Assembly: GCA_963739085.1 (NCBI GenBank)
Contig: CAVTZA010000023.1
Coordinates: 15,940 to 79,939 of the forward strand
Direction: 5' to 3'
From: DATFQE01 sp963739085
Lineage (GTDB): Bacteria > Actinomycetota > Thermoleophilia > Gaiellales > Gaiellaceae
DNA: 64,000 bases
Shown here: piece after piece, positions 53,807-60,743 of the stretch
Position numbering within the stretch: position 1 is the stretch's first letter
Layout of the letters: each line of letters begins with the position of its first letter
Made by a program: the position numbers and the translations under genes
The notes under the pieces: generated by a model
The model's database searches: none
Told to the model about the DNA's origin: nothing
What the model saw: only the letters and a program-made list of their open reading frames with translations

Positions 53807-54352
53807 ATGCGCAAGCTCATCATCATCGCCGCCTCTCTCGCGGCGCTCGCCATCCCGACCGCCGCCATCGCCAGCGTCGCCGTCGCGACAACGGCGTCGG
53901 CTCCGTCGGCAAGGGCGACGTTCAGTCCGCGCTCGGCTGGAACAACGCCGACGTTCGACAAGGGCGCTGGCTCGCTCAAGTTCACCGCTAGCGCCGAGAA
54001 GGTCATCGCCGACTACACGATGTCCTGCTTCAACGTGCAACGGCGGCATCGACGCTGAGGTCGGCCACCGGATCATCTTCCAGCCCGGCACGACCACGGT
54101 CACGGCCACGCCGGTGCTCAACGCCGGCAACGGCAAGCAGATCACCGGCTTCAACCTGACCGGCCAGACCAGCGGCTTCACCGCCACCGGCAGCGCGACG
54201 CTCCGCGACGGTACCGTGCCCGAGGGCTGCGTTCATCGTACATGAACCTCGGACAGGGCGACCTGTTCGGCAAGACCGTCACGATCACCGGTGGCCTCAA
54301 GGTCAACGGCATCGACCTGCCGAACACCCCGGTGGTCATCCCGGCCGTCTGA
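53807..54352 (+). pseudogene. Small secreted beta-rich protein, four apparent frameshifts
   Basis: Not recognised. It begins with a signal peptide (RKLIIIAASLAALAIPTAAIA). Bridging four breaks (about 53880-53890, 53953-53956, 54031-54038, 54228-54236) gives about 181 residues with net zero shift. It runs through DNGVGSVGKGDVQSALGWNN, AGSLKFTASAEKVIADYTM, TGFNLTGQTSGFTATGSATL and GKTVTITGGLKVNGIDL to VVIPAV. Alternating Thr/Gly/Val sequence suggests beta structure and an extracellular or cell-surface role. GGAGG precedes the ATG, and a strong terminator follows the stop. With four indels in 546 bp it is either decayed or the worst-read part of the window. Confidence 0.55.
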
Positions 54353-54387
54353 TCCAACCCCGCACCACAGCAACCAACCCCCACCAC

Positions 54388-54419
54388 AGCGCCCCCCGGC
54401 TTACGCAGCCGGGGGCGCT
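54388..54419 (+). terminator. Rho-independent terminator
   Basis: AGCGCCCCC(C)GGCT pairs with AGCCGGGGGCGCT, a 13-bp stem with one bulged C and loop TACGC, followed by AGTCGTTTT. It ends the secreted-protein transcript. Confidence 0.85.
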
Positions 54420-54440
54420 AGTCGTTTTCGATCCGCAACC

Positions 54441-54462
54441 GAGGCCCGCTCCGGCGGGCCTC
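54441..54462 (+). terminator. Second hairpin after terminator
   Basis: GAGGCCCGC pairs perfectly with GCGGGCCTC on a TCCG loop, 21 bp beyond the first terminator and 20 bp before the PAS-LuxR gene. It could be a back-up terminator or a 5'-leader hairpin. Confidence 0.55.
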
Positions 54463-54481
54463 GCTGTGCGAGAGCTCAACA

Positions 54482-55084
54482 ATGACGCTCGGCGTGCGGA
54501 TCAGCCACACTTCCGTGATGGCCACCCGCCCGGTAATCGGCGGGGACGTCCAGCAGGCTCTGGACCGCGTCGGCGTCCCGAGCTACGTCCTCGACACGAC
54601 GGGAGTCGTCCGCTGGATCAATGCGGCTGCCGAGCGTCTTGTCGGCGACGTTCGCGGGCGTCAGTTCACCTCCGTCGTCGCGCCCGAGGACAGCCGGCGC
54701 GCCCGCGAGCTGTTCTCCCGGAAGGTGCTCGGCACCTCCCCGGCCACCGATGCGCCCGCCGTCTTGGTTTCGACCGCCGGCACGCGGGTCCCCGTGGAGA
54801 TCAGCTCGGTGCCGCTGATGAACGGTGAACGGGTGATCGGTGTCTTCGGATTGTTCGAGGAGCGCCCCGACGACACAGCCACAGCGCCACACCCGCATCT
54901 CACTCCCCGTCAGGTCGAGGTGCTTCGTCTTCTGGAGCAGGGCCGCTCGACGAAGCAGATCGCCGCCGAGCTCCACCTGAGCACGGAGACGGTCAGGAAC
55001 CACATCCGCCGTCTCTTTCGGGCCCTCGGCGTCCATTCCCGACTCGAAGCCGTCGCCGCCGCCCGAGCCGCGTCACTCGACTAG
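54482..55084 (+). CDS. PAS-LuxR transcriptional regulator
   Basis: A 200-residue regulator. A PAS domain (about 20-125; VPSYVLDTTGVVRWINAAAE, FTSVVAPEDS, RVIGVFGLFEE) precedes a LuxR-type HTH (about 138-195). In that HTH, LTPRQVEVLRLLEQGRSTKQ, IAAELHLSTETVRNHI and FRALGVHSRLEAV are nearly canonical. It has no receiver domain, so it probably senses a small ligand, redox state or light directly through PAS. ATG 54482 or ATG 54518 (MATRPVIGG) could be the start. Targets are unknown. The NagA-like gene follows 15 bp after the stop. Confidence 0.88.
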   Translation: MTLGVRISHTSVMATRPVIGGDVQQALDRVGVPSYVLDTTGVVRWINAAAERLVGDVRGRQFTSVVAPEDSRRARELFSRKVLGTSPATDAPAVLVSTAGTRVPVEISSVPLMNGERVIGVFGLFEERPDDTATAPHPHLTPRQVEVLRLLEQGRSTKQIAAELHLSTETVRNHIRRLFRALGVHSRLEAVAAARAASLD

Positions 55085-55099
55085 GCGAGCGAGCTACTG

Positions 55100-56149
55100 G
55101 TGAGGCTCGGCGTCGAGGCCGCGGTGGTTCGAGGGAAGCTCGTCCCCGGGGACGTCGAGATCCGCGACGGGGTCGTCGACGCGGTCGGCCTCGACGGCGG
55201 CGGAACCGGGGTGGCGGCGCCGGGCTTCGTCGACCTGCAGGTGAACGGCTACGGCGGCATCGACCTGCTCGGGGAGCCCGAGCGCTGGCGAGAGGTGGAC
55301 GCGATGCTCGCGGAGCTCGGCGTCACGACGTGGCAGCCGACGCTCATCTCCGCCGAGCCCGACGAGACGCTGCGCGCCCTGCGTGCGATCGACCTGGACG
55401 TCCACCTCGAAGGGCCCTTCCTCGCGCTGCCCGGCGCGCACCCGCCGGAATGCCTCCGCGAGCCCGACCTGGAGCTGCTCGATGCCTTCACGACCGCCGG
55501 CCGCGTCCGCACGATGACGCTCGCGCCCGAGCTCCCCGGTGCGCTCGAGCTCGTCGACGAGCTGGGTCGGCGCGGCATCGTCGCCTCACTCGGCCACTCC
55601 GCGGCCGACGCCGCCACCGCCCACGCGGCCTTCGATCGCGGCGCGCGGACGGTCACGCACGTCTTCAACGTCATGGGCCGCTTCACGCATCGCGATCCCG
55701 GCCTCGCGGGCGCCGCCCTCGCGCGCGAGGACGTGCTCGTGCAGGTGATCTGCGACGGCGTCCACGTCGCCGACGACGCAGTCCTGTTCGCCTGGCGGGC
55801 CGCCCGCGGCCGGCTCGCGGTCGTCAGCGACCTGATCGCTGCCGGCGGTCTCGGCGACGGAGGGTTCCGGCTCGGCGGTACGCAGGTGGAGGTCGACGGC
55901 GGCGTCTCGCGCGCGCCGGACGGCATGCTCGCGGGCGGGACGAGCACCGTGCCCGAGGCCGTCCGGCGGCTCGTCCGGCTCGGCGTGCCGCTCGCCGAGG
56001 CGGTGGACGCCGGCAGCGCGGTGCCCGCCCGGATCCTGGGCCGCACGGACGTGGGCGTGCTCGAGCCCGGCGCGCGGGCGGACGTGGTCGTCCTCGACGA
56101 GGACGTGCGCGTCACACGAGTCCTCCGCGGTGGAATCGCCGTAGGCTGA
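55100..56149 (+). CDS. nagA: N-acetylglucosamine-6-phosphate deacetylase paralogue
   Basis: A 349-residue amidohydrolase close to the NagA at 30368-31456; both open RLGVEAA and share PGFVDLQVNG. Metal and catalytic segments are VHLEGPFLALPGAHPPE, SLGHSAADA, THVFNVMGRF and VVSDLIAAGG, with the Asp retained but flanking residues changed from TDAVSA. It may deacetylate GlcNAc-6-P or a related N-acetyl sugar phosphate. The GTG start lies 15 bp after the PAS-LuxR stop, and the MetE-like gene follows after 6 bp. It is not linked to a dre-type site. Confidence 0.88.
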   Translation: MRLGVEAAVVRGKLVPGDVEIRDGVVDAVGLDGGGTGVAAPGFVDLQVNGYGGIDLLGEPERWREVDAMLAELGVTTWQPTLISAEPDETLRALRAIDLDVHLEGPFLALPGAHPPECLREPDLELLDAFTTAGRVRTMTLAPELPGALELVDELGRRGIVASLGHSAADAATAHAAFDRGARTVTHVFNVMGRFTHRDPGLAGAALAREDVLVQVICDGVHVADDAVLFAWRAARGRLAVVSDLIAAGGLGDGGFRLGGTQVEVDGGVSRAPDGMLAGGTSTVPEAVRRLVRLGVPLAEAVDAGSAVPARILGRTDVGVLEPGARADVVVLDEDVRVTRVLRGGIAVG

Positions 56150-56155
56150 CCAGCC

Positions 56156-57184
56156 GTGCCGCACGAGCCCATCCGCACCACGGTGATCGGCAGCTATCCC
56201 TTCCCGGGCTGGCTCGAGCTGGCCGGCGAGCATCTCGCCGAGCTCGGCCCCGACGACCGCGAGGAGGCGACCCGCGACGCCGTCTGGGCGGCCGTCGGCG
56301 ACCAGCTTCGGGCCGGCCTCGACGTCATCACCGACGGCGAGCAGACGCGCTTCGACTTCAACCTGTCGTTCTACGCCTTCCTCGACGGGCTCGAGCTCGA
56401 CGACGAGCCGCGCCGCAGGTTCGGCCCGCCGGCGCACGACCAGCGCGGCCGCCACCGGATCGTCGGGGAGCTGGGCGCACCGCGCGGACTGGGCGTGGTC
56501 GCCGAGTGGGAGCGCCTGCGCTCGCTCGCGCCGGAGGGCACGCAGCTGAAGGCCAGCGTTCCCGGGCCGTACACGCTGGCGGGCCGCATCGAGCCGAACG
56601 ACGACCACCCCGACCGCTGGGCGGTCACCGAGGCGCTGCTCCCGGTCGTGCGCGCCGAGCTGGAGGCGCTCGTCGAGGCGGGCTGCGGGGTCGTCACCGT
56701 CGACGAGCCCTCGATGAGCTGCTACGCCCACCGCGAGGATCCCGAGCGCCTCGTCGACGTGTTCAACCGCACGGTCGAGACGGTCGCCGGCCGCGCCTAC
56801 CTCGGCACCCACCTCTGCTTCGGCAACTACAAGGGCCGGGCCGTCGGGAAGCGCCGCTACGCGCCGATGTTCCCGGCCTTCCTCGAGCTGAAAGCGGACG
56901 AGCTCCACCTCGAGATGGCGAGCCGCGAGTTCGCCGAGCTCGAGCTGATCGAGGCGATCGGCGAGCGCCACGACGTCGGCATCGGCGTGATCGACGTCAA
57001 GAGCTACTACGTCGAGACCCCGGCCGACGTCGAGGAGCGGATCCGCGCCTGCCTCCGCTACGTCGCGCCCGAGCGGCTCAGCGTCAGCCCCGACTGCGGC
57101 CTCTCGCAGACCGCGCGCTGGGCGGCGCAGCAGAAGCTCGCGAACATGGTCGAGGGCGCGCGGCGGGTTCGGGCGTCGCTCTGA
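56156..57184 (+). CDS. MetE-like cobalamin-independent methionine synthase family protein
   Basis: A 342-residue TIM-barrel protein equivalent to the C-terminal catalytic domain of MetE only. It has TTVIGSYPFPGWLE at the start and GEQTRFDFN. Zinc ligands His and Cys are in GTHLCFGNY, Glu in ELHLEMASRE and Cys in SVSPDCGLSQT. Such short forms are methyltransferases that may use a methyl donor other than triglutamyl folate; the true donor and acceptor are not readable. It sits 6 bp after the nagA paralogue. Its stop is followed after 3 bp by a palindrome (57188-57208). Confidence 0.88.
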   Translation: MPHEPIRTTVIGSYPFPGWLELAGEHLAELGPDDREEATRDAVWAAVGDQLRAGLDVITDGEQTRFDFNLSFYAFLDGLELDDEPRRRFGPPAHDQRGRHRIVGELGAPRGLGVVAEWERLRSLAPEGTQLKASVPGPYTLAGRIEPNDDHPDRWAVTEALLPVVRAELEALVEAGCGVVTVDEPSMSCYAHREDPERLVDVFNRTVETVAGRAYLGTHLCFGNYKGRAVGKRRYAPMFPAFLELKADELHLEMASREFAELELIEAIGERHDVGIGVIDVKSYYVETPADVEERIRACLRYVAPERLSVSPDCGLSQTARWAAQQKLANMVEGARRVRASL

Positions 57185-57187
57185 GGC

Positions 57188-57208
57188 CTAGTAACAGACT
57201 GTTACTAG
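57188..57208. repeat. 21-bp palindrome, intergenic copy A (GTAACAGACTGTTAC core)
   Basis: Perfect ten-bp arms CTAGTAACAG and CTGTTACTAG around a central A. It begins 3 bp after the MetE-like stop. The core equals that in purL at 19719-19739 and in copy B, 36 bp further on. Confidence 0.8.
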
Positions 57209-57243
57209 CAACAAGAAGCGCCTGGTCACGCGGCAGGGACGGC

Positions 57244-57264
57244 CTTGTAACAGACTGTTACTTG
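57244..57264. repeat. 15-bp core palindrome, intergenic copy B
   Basis: The core GTAACAGACTGTTAC (57247-57261) is perfect; its outer flanks CTT and TTG do not pair. The TAA stop of the phosphotriesterase-like gene (57258-57260, minus strand) lies inside it. Confidence 0.8.
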
Positions 57265-58170
57265 GCTGCGAAGGCGAACGCGCGCGCCGGGTTCGCCACG
57301 AAGATCTGCTCCGAGAGCTCACGCCCGAGCTCGCGTTCGAGCCGCGGCTTGAAGCGCGCGAACACGTAGTCGAGCCCTGGCCCGCCGCCGTAGGCCCGGA
57401 ACATCGAGCGCCGGCCGGTGTCGCCGCCGACGAGCAGCCGGTCGGCGTGCCCTCGCTCGGCGAGGTCGGCGATCAGCCCGAGGATCGTCGAGTCCGGCCA
57501 GTACTTCGTGCGCCCCGGCCCGTCGAGCTGGAGCCATGCGCCCGTGGCGGCGGTCTCGGCATGCTCGCCCGGGTCGGGATTGCGGTCGAGGTGGGCGAGG
57601 ACGACGCTCGACGGCTCGACCCCGAGCGCGCCGAGCCGCTCGACGATGGAGAGCCCCATCGTGCCGTGCTCGGTGTGGACGCAGACCGGCGCTCCGACCC
57701 GCGCGTGCGCGCCCGCCGCCGCGGCGAACGCCTTGGCCTCGAAGGGCTTGATCACGTGGTAGCTCGCCCCGACCTTGATGATCCCGCAGCGCTCGAGGTC
57801 GGCGGCGAAGCGTTCGGCGAGCGCGTCCTCGCTCTCCGTCGCGCAGCGGGTCGTCGGCGGCGTAGTGGACGTCGCGGTGCAGCCCGGTCGCTGCAACCAC
57901 GTGGAGGTTCGCCGCCTCCGAGACGGCCTGCAGCCCGTCGAGGTCGCGGCCGAGCCCGATCGGCGTCCAGTCGACGAGCGCGCGTGCGCCTGCCGCCGCG
58001 AGCGTCCGCGCCTCCTCGATCGCCTTGTCGACGTCGTCGTACTCGTCGCCCGGCTGGGCGGGGGTGACGAGGAAGAGGTGCTCGTGCGCGTCGCACGGCC
58101 CCAGCTCGGCCGGGGCGATGTCGCCGCGGATCGTGCGGATGACCTTGGCAACGCTCACGAGGTCTCGCAT
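57258..58170 (-). pseudogene. Phosphotriesterase-family hydrolase, one apparent frameshift
   Basis: An amidohydrolase-fold enzyme of about 303 residues when bridged at about 57838-57846. Binuclear metal ligands are in GPCDAHEHLFL (HxH), IIKVGASYHV (carboxylated Lys), VCVHTEHG, VLAHLDRN and LLVGGDTGR. The length suits PTE-like lactonases or phosphotriesterases; lactone hydrolysis is the usual native activity. The break joins ADDPLR to ATESEDALAERF and equals one extra base. The start is ATG 58170, only 13 bp from a divergent start. The TAA stop lies inside palindrome copy B. Confidence 0.8.
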
Positions 58171-58183
58171 ACTGCCTGCGACA

Positions 58184-58834
58184 ATGGCTCGCATGGACGT
58201 GGCGTTTCCCAAGCCGCGCCTCCGTGGTGTCTTCCACCAGTGGGCGTTCTTCGCCGCGGTTGCCGCGGGCGTGGTGCTGGTCGCGCTCGCCGACGGGTTA
58301 CGCGAGCGGTTCGCCACCTGGGTCTACGTCGCAGCGCTCGCGGCCATGTTCGGCGCGAGCGCCGTCTACCACCGCGTCGACTGGCGCACGCCGGCGCGAC
58401 GGGCGTGGGCGCGCCGGCTCGACCACTCGACGATCTTCCTCTTCATCGCGGGCACCTACACGCCGTTCGCGCTGCTGGCGTTCCACGGAACGCTGGCCGC
58501 GGTCGTGCTGGTGACGGTCTGGGCCGGGGCCGTGCTCGGGCTCGCGATCAACCTCTGCTGGATCGACGCGCCGACGTGGGCCGGGGCGATCGCCTACCTG
58601 GCCGTCGGCTGGGTCGGCGTGATCGCCGCGCCGCAGCTCTTCTCGAGCCTCGGGATCGGGGCCGCGGTGCTCGTGATCATCGGCGGCCTCCTCTACACGC
58701 TCGGCGCGGTCGTCTACAGCCTGCACCGGCCCGACCCGTTCCCCGCGATCTTCGGCTACCACGAGGTCTTCCACGTGCTCGTCGTGGCTGCCGCGGTCCT
58801 GCAGTTCGTGGCGGTCTCGCTGATCGTCCTCTGA
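58184..58834 (+). CDS. Hemolysin III / PAQR-family membrane protein
   Basis: A 216-residue protein with seven hydrophobic helices and hallmark residues of the hemolysin III (YqfA/PAQR-like) family: AVYHRVDW, LDHSTIFLFIAGTYTPF, and FGYHEVFHVLVV near the C-terminus, where the histidines probably bind zinc. Function in bacteria is unclear; lipid or membrane-stress roles have been proposed. The start may be ATG 58184 (MARMDV) or 58193 (MDVAFPK). It is divergent from the phosphotriesterase-like gene, with almost no space for separate promoters. Confidence 0.88.
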   Translation: MARMDVAFPKPRLRGVFHQWAFFAAVAAGVVLVALADGLRERFATWVYVAALAAMFGASAVYHRVDWRTPARRAWARRLDHSTIFLFIAGTYTPFALLAFHGTLAAVVLVTVWAGAVLGLAINLCWIDAPTWAGAIAYLAVGWVGVIAAPQLFSSLGIGAAVLVIIGGLLYTLGAVVYSLHRPDPFPAIFGYHEVFHVLVVAAAVLQFVAVSLIVL

Positions 58835-58853
58835 TCGGCGAGGAAGCCCCGGC

Positions 58854-58988
58854 TCAGGAGCTTCGTCGGTCGAGCTCTGCCTGTGCCCGCTCGGCAAGCT
58901 CGCGCGTTCGCTGCGCGTTGGCGAGGACCCGCTTGTGGTGCGCCTCCCGCTCTTCGCGCTCAGCCTTCGTCAGCTTCTTCTTCGCCAT
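58854..58988 (-). CDS. Small basic helical protein (44 aa)
   Basis: A 44-residue ORF starting MAKKKLTKAEREEREAHH and ending LAERAQAELDRRSS, almost certainly one long charged helix. GGAGGAGG lies 3 nt before the ATG, a strong Shine-Dalgarno. The first ten codons overlap, in another frame, the end of the 27-residue ORF at 58960-59043. It is not recognised; a nucleic-acid or ribosome-associated role would fit its charge but is speculation. Confidence 0.6.
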   Translation of the reverse strand: MAKKKLTKAEREEREAHHKRVLANAQRTRELAERAQAELDRRSS

Positions 58989-59043
58989 CGTCCTCCTCCA
59001 GCAGTCTTTCGATCCGCGAGAGCGTGTCCGCAATGTCGCTCAC
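58960..59043 (-). CDS. Small acidic protein (27 aa), overlapping next ORF
   Basis: A GTG-initiated 27-residue ORF, SDIADTLSRIERLLEEDDGE onward, with an amphipathic helix then an acidic tail. A TACTAT -10 box lies 5 nt upstream of the GTG, suggesting a leaderless transcript. Its 3' end contains the Shine-Dalgarno and first codons of the 44-residue basic ORF, so the two would be translated from one mRNA. Real expression is not proven. Confidence 0.45.
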   Translation of the reverse strand: MSDIADTLSRIERLLEEDDGEEEADEG

Positions 59044-59163
59044 GTTGAATAGTAGGGCGATCACTTCAGCTCGGTGAATGAGGGCGTCGTCCACCACCAG
59101 AGCTTGCGGCTCGGCTCACGGTGCCGCAATCCGCAACTTCGGCGCTGTCCGCAGCGAACGTGG

Positions 59164-59946
59164 CTAGGGGAGGGCGGAGCGCACGAGCGGGGCGTACCCG
59201 AGGCTGTGGCCGTTCCGGTTCGGGTGGTAGCTCTCGCCGGTGTTGAAGAGGTTGAGGCCGTTGAGCCAGGAGCTCGACGAGCAGACCGCGTGGCCGGTGA
59301 ACGGCGTCTTCGCGCTCCGGTAGATCAGACCGGCCAGGCCCGCGCGCCGCGCGCTCAGCTCATCGAGCGCGTCGGCGAGCTGGTTCGCCTTCGTGCGCTC
59401 GGTGGACGAGATGCCGAGCGTGCCGAAACAGCCCGCGGTCGAGAACATCCGTGGGTAGCCGAGCACGATCGCCGTCGCGCTCATCGCGCGGCTGCGGATC
59501 GCCGAGTACGTGGTCGTCAACCGCGGCCCTAGAAAAGTCTCCAGGCCGGCGCGCGTGCTGTCGAGCGCGGACGAGCAGTTGGCGAGCGTGCACTGGACGA
59601 TCAGGTCGGAGAACCCGATGTCGTTGCCGCCGATCGTCACGGTGACGATCGTCGTGTCCGCCGTCACGGAGCCGATCTGGTTCGCCATCAGGTCGCCGGT
59701 CGTCGCTCCCGAGCAGGCGACGAACGTCGGCGAAGGGATCGCGAGCTGCTGGGCGACGAGCCACGGGTAGGCGAAGACGCCGCGGCGGCAGGAGCTCGAC
59801 AGCGTGTAGCTGCCGGTGCCCACCCCCGACGAGAAGCTGTCGCCGAGGGCGACGTACCGGTCCGCGCCGACCGCAGCTGGTGCCAGGGCACCGAACGCGA
59901 ACAGCAGGGACAACAACGCGACAAGACGGACGGCTCGCGACGGCAT
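59164..59946 (-). CDS. Secreted SGNH/GDSL hydrolase (SEST-like lipase/esterase)
   Basis: A 260-residue secreted esterase. The signal peptide (LVALLSLLFAFGALAPAA, cut near VGA) is followed by YVALGDSFSSGVGTG with the catalytic Ser of block I. GGNDIGFSD (block III) and a C-terminal SYHPNRNGHS supplying the catalytic His complete it. Paired cysteines (SSSCRRGVF, VQCTLANCSS, AGCFG, VCSSSS) suggest disulfides as in Streptomyces scabies esterase. It likely hydrolyses acyl esters outside the cell. The 120-bp gap upstream of its 3' end holds nothing I can identify. Confidence 0.9.
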   Translation of the reverse strand: MPSRAVRLVALLSLLFAFGALAPAAVGADRYVALGDSFSSGVGTGSYTLSSSCRRGVFAYPWLVAQQLAIPSPTFVACSGATTGDLMANQIGSVTADTTIVTVTIGGNDIGFSDLIVQCTLANCSSALDSTRAGLETFLGPRLTTTYSAIRSRAMSATAIVLGYPRMFSTAGCFGTLGISSTERTKANQLADALDELSARRAGLAGLIYRSAKTPFTGHAVCSSSSWLNGLNLFNTGESYHPNRNGHSLGYAPLVRSALP

Positions 59947-59984
59947 CGGGCTCCTCCTCCCGTTCGGAACGCGCCGACCCTAAC

Positions 59985-60545
59985 CTAGTTCGGCAGCAGG
60001 CCGCCCGGATACCGCGTGGCCCGCTGCGGCGCGAAGCGGGCGTCGGCGACGTCCCCGTCCTGCGTGTCCTCGGGCGAGCTCGCGTTGTATTTCGCGGCCG
60101 TCTCGTCGGCGCAGGAGAAGCCCCACGGCCCGTCCTTCTGGAACTGTCGCGAGCTCGCGCAGAGCAGCACGCACGGCCCGTCGCCGGCTCCGGCGAACGC
60201 GTGCTTCGTCCCGGGCGGGCAATGCACGAAGTCCCATTGCTTCAGCCGGCGCTCCTGCCCCTCGACGATCAGCACGGCCTCGCCCGAGAGGACGAGGAAG
60301 TCCTCCTGCTCGGTCTCCCAGTGGTACGTCCCGGTCGGCTCGCCGGGGCTCACGACGCGGATCGCCATCCCGAGCATGGGGAAGAACGTCTCGGCCTCGT
60401 ACTCGTCGTAACCCGTGAGCGGCACGCTGTGCCCCTGGCCGGGCTTGTCGAACCAGCGCGCGTCGCGAGCGTTCATGACGAACCAGCCCTCGCCGGCGGG
60501 AACCAACCCCGCTTCGGTCTCCTTCAGCTCGCCCTCGGGAACCAT
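59985..60545 (-). CDS. Cupin-domain protein
   Basis: A 186-residue protein with one cupin barrel. GTYHWETEQEDFLVLSGE is cupin motif 1 (His and Glu ligands) and FVHCPPGTKHAFAG is motif 2. It probably binds a metal; enzymatic versus binding role is unknown. The ATG at 60545 follows a TACTAT box by 6 nt. Its first 13 codons (MVPEGELKETEAGL) and the promoter region are near-duplicates of the GT2 gene's start at 62278. Confidence 0.85.
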   Translation of the reverse strand: MVPEGELKETEAGLVPAGEGWFVMNARDARWFDKPGQGHSVPLTGYDEYEAETFFPMLGMAIRVVSPGEPTGTYHWETEQEDFLVLSGEAVLIVEGQERRLKQWDFVHCPPGTKHAFAGAGDGPCVLLCASSRQFQKDGPWGFSCADETAAKYNASSPEDTQDGDVADARFAPQRATRYPGGLLPN

Positions 60546-60586
60546 CGCGGGATAGTAGGCGTCCCCACTACGGTGACGCCGACATG
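60515..60586. repeat. Duplicated bidirectional promoter block, copy A
   Basis: About 72 bp running from codons in the cupin N-terminus through its TACTAT box to a plus-strand TACGGT box and an ATG at 60584. It aligns with 62249-62331, which has a 12-15 bp insertion. The plus ATG here opens only a 12-codon ORF (MRHNALTHVAEG). Confidence 0.75.
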
Positions 60587-60599
60587 CGGCACAACGCGC

Positions 60600-60743
60600 T
60601 CACGCACGTCGCCGAGGGATGAGCTTCGCGAGGCTCAGTGTGGCGTAGATGAGGGTGTTGATCGCGACGAAAGCGGCGAGGGCTTGGAACAGTTGCGAGT
60701 GGAGGACCTCCGCCGGCAACAGGATTCCACCCAGGATCGTCAC
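60600..60743 (-). CDS. Small membrane protein coupled to GT2
   Basis: A 47-residue protein (VTILGGILLPAEVLHSQLFQ, then a hydrophobic helix AFVAINTLIYATLSLA, then LIPRRRA). The GTG at 60743 overlaps the stop of the glycosyltransferase gene by four bases, indicating translational coupling. A single transmembrane helix with a basic end suggests a partner subunit of the GT2 enzyme, analogous in position to small accessory proteins of other processive synthases. The sequence itself is not recognised. Confidence 0.65.
   Translation of the reverse strand: MTILGGILLPAEVLHSQLFQALAAFVAINTLIYATLSLAKLIPRRRA

Noticed and set aside
59879..59892. GGTGCCAGGGCACC in the SGNH hydrolase signal peptide, like the repeat head at 1897.
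   Set aside because: It has a two-base centre and lies in coding sequence that reads naturally as LAPAA; without the rest of the 45-bp unit it is probably coincidence.
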